Positions 62,000-64,000 of a DNA stretch of 64,000 bases are shown here, one piece after another. Origin of the DNA: an uncultured Latescibacterota bacterium (GTDB taxonomy: Bacteria > Latescibacterota > UBA2968 > UBA8231); contig OY282352.1 in NCBI GenBank assembly GCA_958295495.1, positions 2,976,001-3,040,000 on the forward strand. Direction: 5' to 3'. The first letter of the stretch is position 1; each line of letters starts with the position of its first letter. The notes under the pieces were generated by a model that saw nothing but the letters and a program-made list of their open reading frames with translations, ran no database searches and was not told where the DNA came from. Position numbers and translations under genes: made by a program.

Positions 62000-62998
62000 A
62001 TGCCGCTGAGCCGCCGCCGCTTCATGCGCGAGACCGCGCTAGCCGCCGGCGGCCTAGCCCTCGCCGGGACGGCGCGTGCGGAAAAGGACATCCCCATGAA
62101 CACTGCTCGCCCCCTATTTATTTCTACTTGGCCCTTTGGCAAGGCCGTCAACGAACAATCGCTACGAACCGCCGAGCGGGGCGGCTCGGTCCTCGACGCG
62201 GTCGAGCGCGGCATCCACGTGGCCGAGGCCGACGCTTCCAACGCATCCGTAGGATTGGGGGGAATACCCAACGCTTGGGGCGTGGTGCAGCTCGACGCCT
62301 GCATCATGGATGGCGAGGGGCAACGCGCCGGCAGCGTCGCGGCCATCGAGGGCATCCTGCACCCGATCTCGGTGGCGCGCCGGGTGATGGACGAGACCAA
62401 GCACGTCATGCTCGTCGGCGAAGGTGCGCGGCAGTTTGCGCTGGAGCAGGGTTTTGCAAGTGTCGATTTGCTCACGGAAGAAAGGCGCAAGGCGTGGGAG
62501 GCATGGCGGGAAAAGCAGGGCGCGGCCGACAATCACGACACCATCGCCCTGCTCGGGCTCGACGCCGACGGGCGGCTCGCCGGCGGCTGTTCGACCAGCG
62601 GCTGGGGTTACAAGCTGCCGGGCCGCGTCGGGGACTCGCCGATCATTGGCAGCGGCCTGTACGTCGATGGGGGCGTGGGCGCGGCTGGGGCCACCGGCTT
62701 GGGCGAGAATGTCATGCGCTACTGCGCCACCTTCCTCGTCGTCGAATACATGCGCGAGGGGCTACACCCGGAGGAAGCCTGCGTGGAGACCATTGGCCGC
62801 ATCGTCGCGCTGGACCCGCGTCCGGTCGAGGAATTGCACCTCAACTTTGTCGCGCTCGACAAGCAGGGCCGCTTTGGCGCGGCTGGCACCAACGAGGGAT
62901 TCCAATACGCGGTCACCTATCCCGGCTACAGCGAGGTGCTCACGGGCGTTGGGGTGGGCGCGGGCGAGATCGGACCCGAGGGGGGCAACCGGCGCTGA
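62000..62998 (+). CDS. N4-(beta-N-acetylglucosaminyl)-L-asparaginase (Ntn hydrolase), Tat-exported
   Basis: 332 residues. A twin-arginine signal (LSRRRFMRETALAAGGLALAG) directs folded export. The Ntn-hydrolase nucleophile is Thr181 in DNHDTIALLGLD, where autocleavage would generate two subunits. GCSTSGWGYKLPGRVGDSPI and GSGLYVDGGVGAAGATGLGE are the family substrate-binding motifs. It releases GlcNAc-asparagine amide bonds of glycopeptides or isoaspartyl peptides. Coupling to the exported RidA protein suggests a periplasmic pathway for amino compounds. Confidence 0.87.
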   Translation: MPLSRRRFMRETALAAGGLALAGTARAEKDIPMNTARPLFISTWPFGKAVNEQSLRTAERGGSVLDAVERGIHVAEADASNASVGLGGIPNAWGVVQLDACIMDGEGQRAGSVAAIEGILHPISVARRVMDETKHVMLVGEGARQFALEQGFASVDLLTEERRKAWEAWREKQGAADNHDTIALLGLDADGRLAGGCSTSGWGYKLPGRVGDSPIIGSGLYVDGGVGAAGATGLGENVMRYCATFLVVEYMREGLHPEEACVETIGRIVALDPRPVEELHLNFVALDKQGRFGAAGTNEGFQYAVTYPGYSEVLTGVGVGAGEIGPEGGNRR

Positions 62999-63136
62999 GG
63001 GGATTCTCAAAAACCTTCGGCGGCAAGTATTCGCAGCTAGACGCAGCCGAGCGCAGATACGGGATGGGGATCGGGACCGAGGGCCGATACACAGGCTGGC
63101 CGCTTGCTTGGGGCTTTTGAGGCGCGTCCTATACAT

Positions 63137-63928
63137 CTACTCGCTGGCGTCTTCAGGCGCAGAGTGTTCACTTTCGCGCACTAGCAAATAGACGACTAGG
63201 GCTATCATATTGCCCAAGAGGCCGAATAGGCCCCAAGCCGCGGCTCTTTCCCGTCTTTTTTGGGCGTCCAAGGCCATCCACGCAGAGATGGAGAGCCAGA
63301 AGAGGATCAGGCTGCCGAGCATAACCACGGCTACGGTTATGTTTCTTACCAGTCTGATCCTTTCGAGTCTACATATAGGATGATCCCCAAACTTGTGTAG
63401 TGTTCGTGAAGCCGATGTCGAGACCGCCACGGCGATCAAGCCATCCTTGACGCGGGTCATTTCCACGGGCCTAGAGGGTGCGAGATGAAGATAAGGTTCG
63501 GTTGAAATGATTAGGTGCTTTGGGATTATGTCCCAGTCTAGGCTGGAAAGGGAAGTCCTTCCTCGATAACCACCAATTACCGCAGGCAATAGGAAGGTAG
63601 TCCGCTGTATAGGCTGAAGCAGGTCTTCGGGCACGGTCTCCAATAGTTTAGTCAGAGTACCTTTTTGGCGGCGCAGCTCGTCCATACACAGGTTGTGGGC
63701 CACAGTATATAGCCAAGTCGAAAATTTGGACCGAGGCTTGAAGCGGTCGGCGTTTTCCAATACGCGCATGTAGGTCTCCTGAAACACGTCTTCTGCCAAG
63801 GCCGCGTCCTGCAAAAGTCGGCAAATAAAATTGAAAAGGGGCTGGCGATGGCGTTTGTAGAGTTCATCAAAGGCCTGCATATCTCCGCGTTGGAGATTTT
63901 CCATCAATGCTTCGTCGCTCCGTCCCAT
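63137..63928 (-). CDS. ECF sigma-factor region 2 fused to a two-helix membrane segment, region 4 absent
   Basis: 263 residues. Residues 1-90 are sigma-70 region 2 of an ECF factor: LMENLQRGDMQAFDELYKRH, DVFQETYMRVLEN and FSTWLYTVAHNLCMDELRR. The HTH region 4 expected at 110-180 is not seen. Instead there is an unrelated stretch (GLIAVAVSTSASRTLHKFGDHP), and then two membrane segments at about 195-218 (LFWLSISAWMAL) and 230-250 (AWGLFGLLGNMIALVVYLLV). It may be a deletion fusion of a sigma gene and a downstream membrane-protein gene, or a membrane-tethered regulator. Confidence 0.7.
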   Translation of the reverse strand: MGRSDEALMENLQRGDMQAFDELYKRHRQPLFNFICRLLQDAALAEDVFQETYMRVLENADRFKPRSKFSTWLYTVAHNLCMDELRRQKGTLTKLLETVPEDLLQPIQRTTFLLPAVIGGYRGRTSLSSLDWDIIPKHLIISTEPYLHLAPSRPVEMTRVKDGLIAVAVSTSASRTLHKFGDHPICRLERIRLVRNITVAVVMLGSLILFWLSISAWMALDAQKRRERAAAWGLFGLLGNMIALVVYLLVRESEHSAPEDASE

Positions 63929-64000
63929 GAGAGGTCCAGACGAGTTTTAGCCTTCCGTCTCGGGATTTTTCACCTTCTTTACATTTATTTATACGGATTG

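Noticed and set aside
62128..63120. 330-codon plus-strand frame over the glycosylasparaginase gene
   Set aside because: Arg/Gly-rich shadow of a gene with intact catalytic and signal motifs.
1..64000. tRNA, rRNA, CRISPR array or transposase genes
   Set aside because: No tRNA-like arm sequences, rRNA cores, regularly spaced repeats or DDE/serine/tyrosine recombinase motifs were seen on either strand; a dedicated scan could still find a divergent tRNA.

Overview
The window is a GC-rich bacterial chromosome segment. Its content points to an uncultured, Gram-negative, heterotrophic lineage of the Latescibacterota/Poribacteria kind. The evidence is lipoprotein and outer-membrane-type signal peptides, secreted proteins ending in FlgD-type Ig-like domains (FTPNGDGIN motif), DUF6785/DUF6784 membrane proteins, a phytanoyl-CoA dioxygenase, several Gfo/Idh/MocA oxidoreductases and a mandelate racemase-like enzyme. 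No rRNA, tRNA or CRISPR array was seen, so the assignment rests on gene families only.

Layout. 1-5.9 kb: the 3' end of a DUF6784 membrane protein, a B12-binding-type radical SAM protein, an orphan family-5 solute-binding lipoprotein, and a small secreted protein overlapping a two-domain parvulin lipoprotein. 6.1-24.8 kb: a cell-surface locus. It holds three large discoidin-like/FlgD-Ig secreted proteins, two paralogous ~890-residue putative outer-membrane proteins, a TPR lipoprotein and a CBM9-like secreted protein. It is interrupted by a HEPN/MNT pair and by a compositionally foreign gene for a CARDB/trypsin-like secreted protease (18228-20669). 24.8-29.8 kb: a minus-strand run of DUF6785, PhyH-like, Uma2-like and two overlapping amidohydrolase genes, ending at a strong terminator. 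29.9-33.6 kb: an oxidoreductase, a lactonase-type beta-propeller and a VapC-like PIN toxin behind an unusually large putative antitoxin. 33.7-47.7 kb: carbohydrate and organic-acid metabolism: MFS and SDF transporters, a beta-propeller glycosidase, oxidoreductases, an aldo/keto reductase, a sugar isomerase, a polysaccharide deacetylase, an enolase-superfamily enzyme, a PrpD-like protein and a D-2-hydroxyacid dehydrogenase. CrcB and a coiled-coil nuclease-like protein lie among them. 47.8-53 kb: a TPR/UnbV secreted pair, an unknown protein, then a decayed discoidin gene joined to a DUF6784 remnant. 53-59 kb: a Dpp/Opp-type importer with one ATPase only, and a class V aminotransferase. 59.2-64 kb: a worn accessory region (membrane protein, truncated RhuM, J-domain membrane protein, HsdM remnant), then RidA and glycosylasparaginase, and a sigma-factor-like protein whose region 4 is replaced by membrane segments.

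The metabolic genes suggest uptake and oxidation of sugars and sugar acids. The 6-24 kb locus suggests an envelope-associated adhesion, binding or secretion system built from repeated paralogs. The best leads for something undescribed are that surface locus, the foreign protease gene with its possible leaderless promoter, the large-antitoxin/PIN operon with its palindromic operator candidate, and the sigma region 2-transmembrane fusion.
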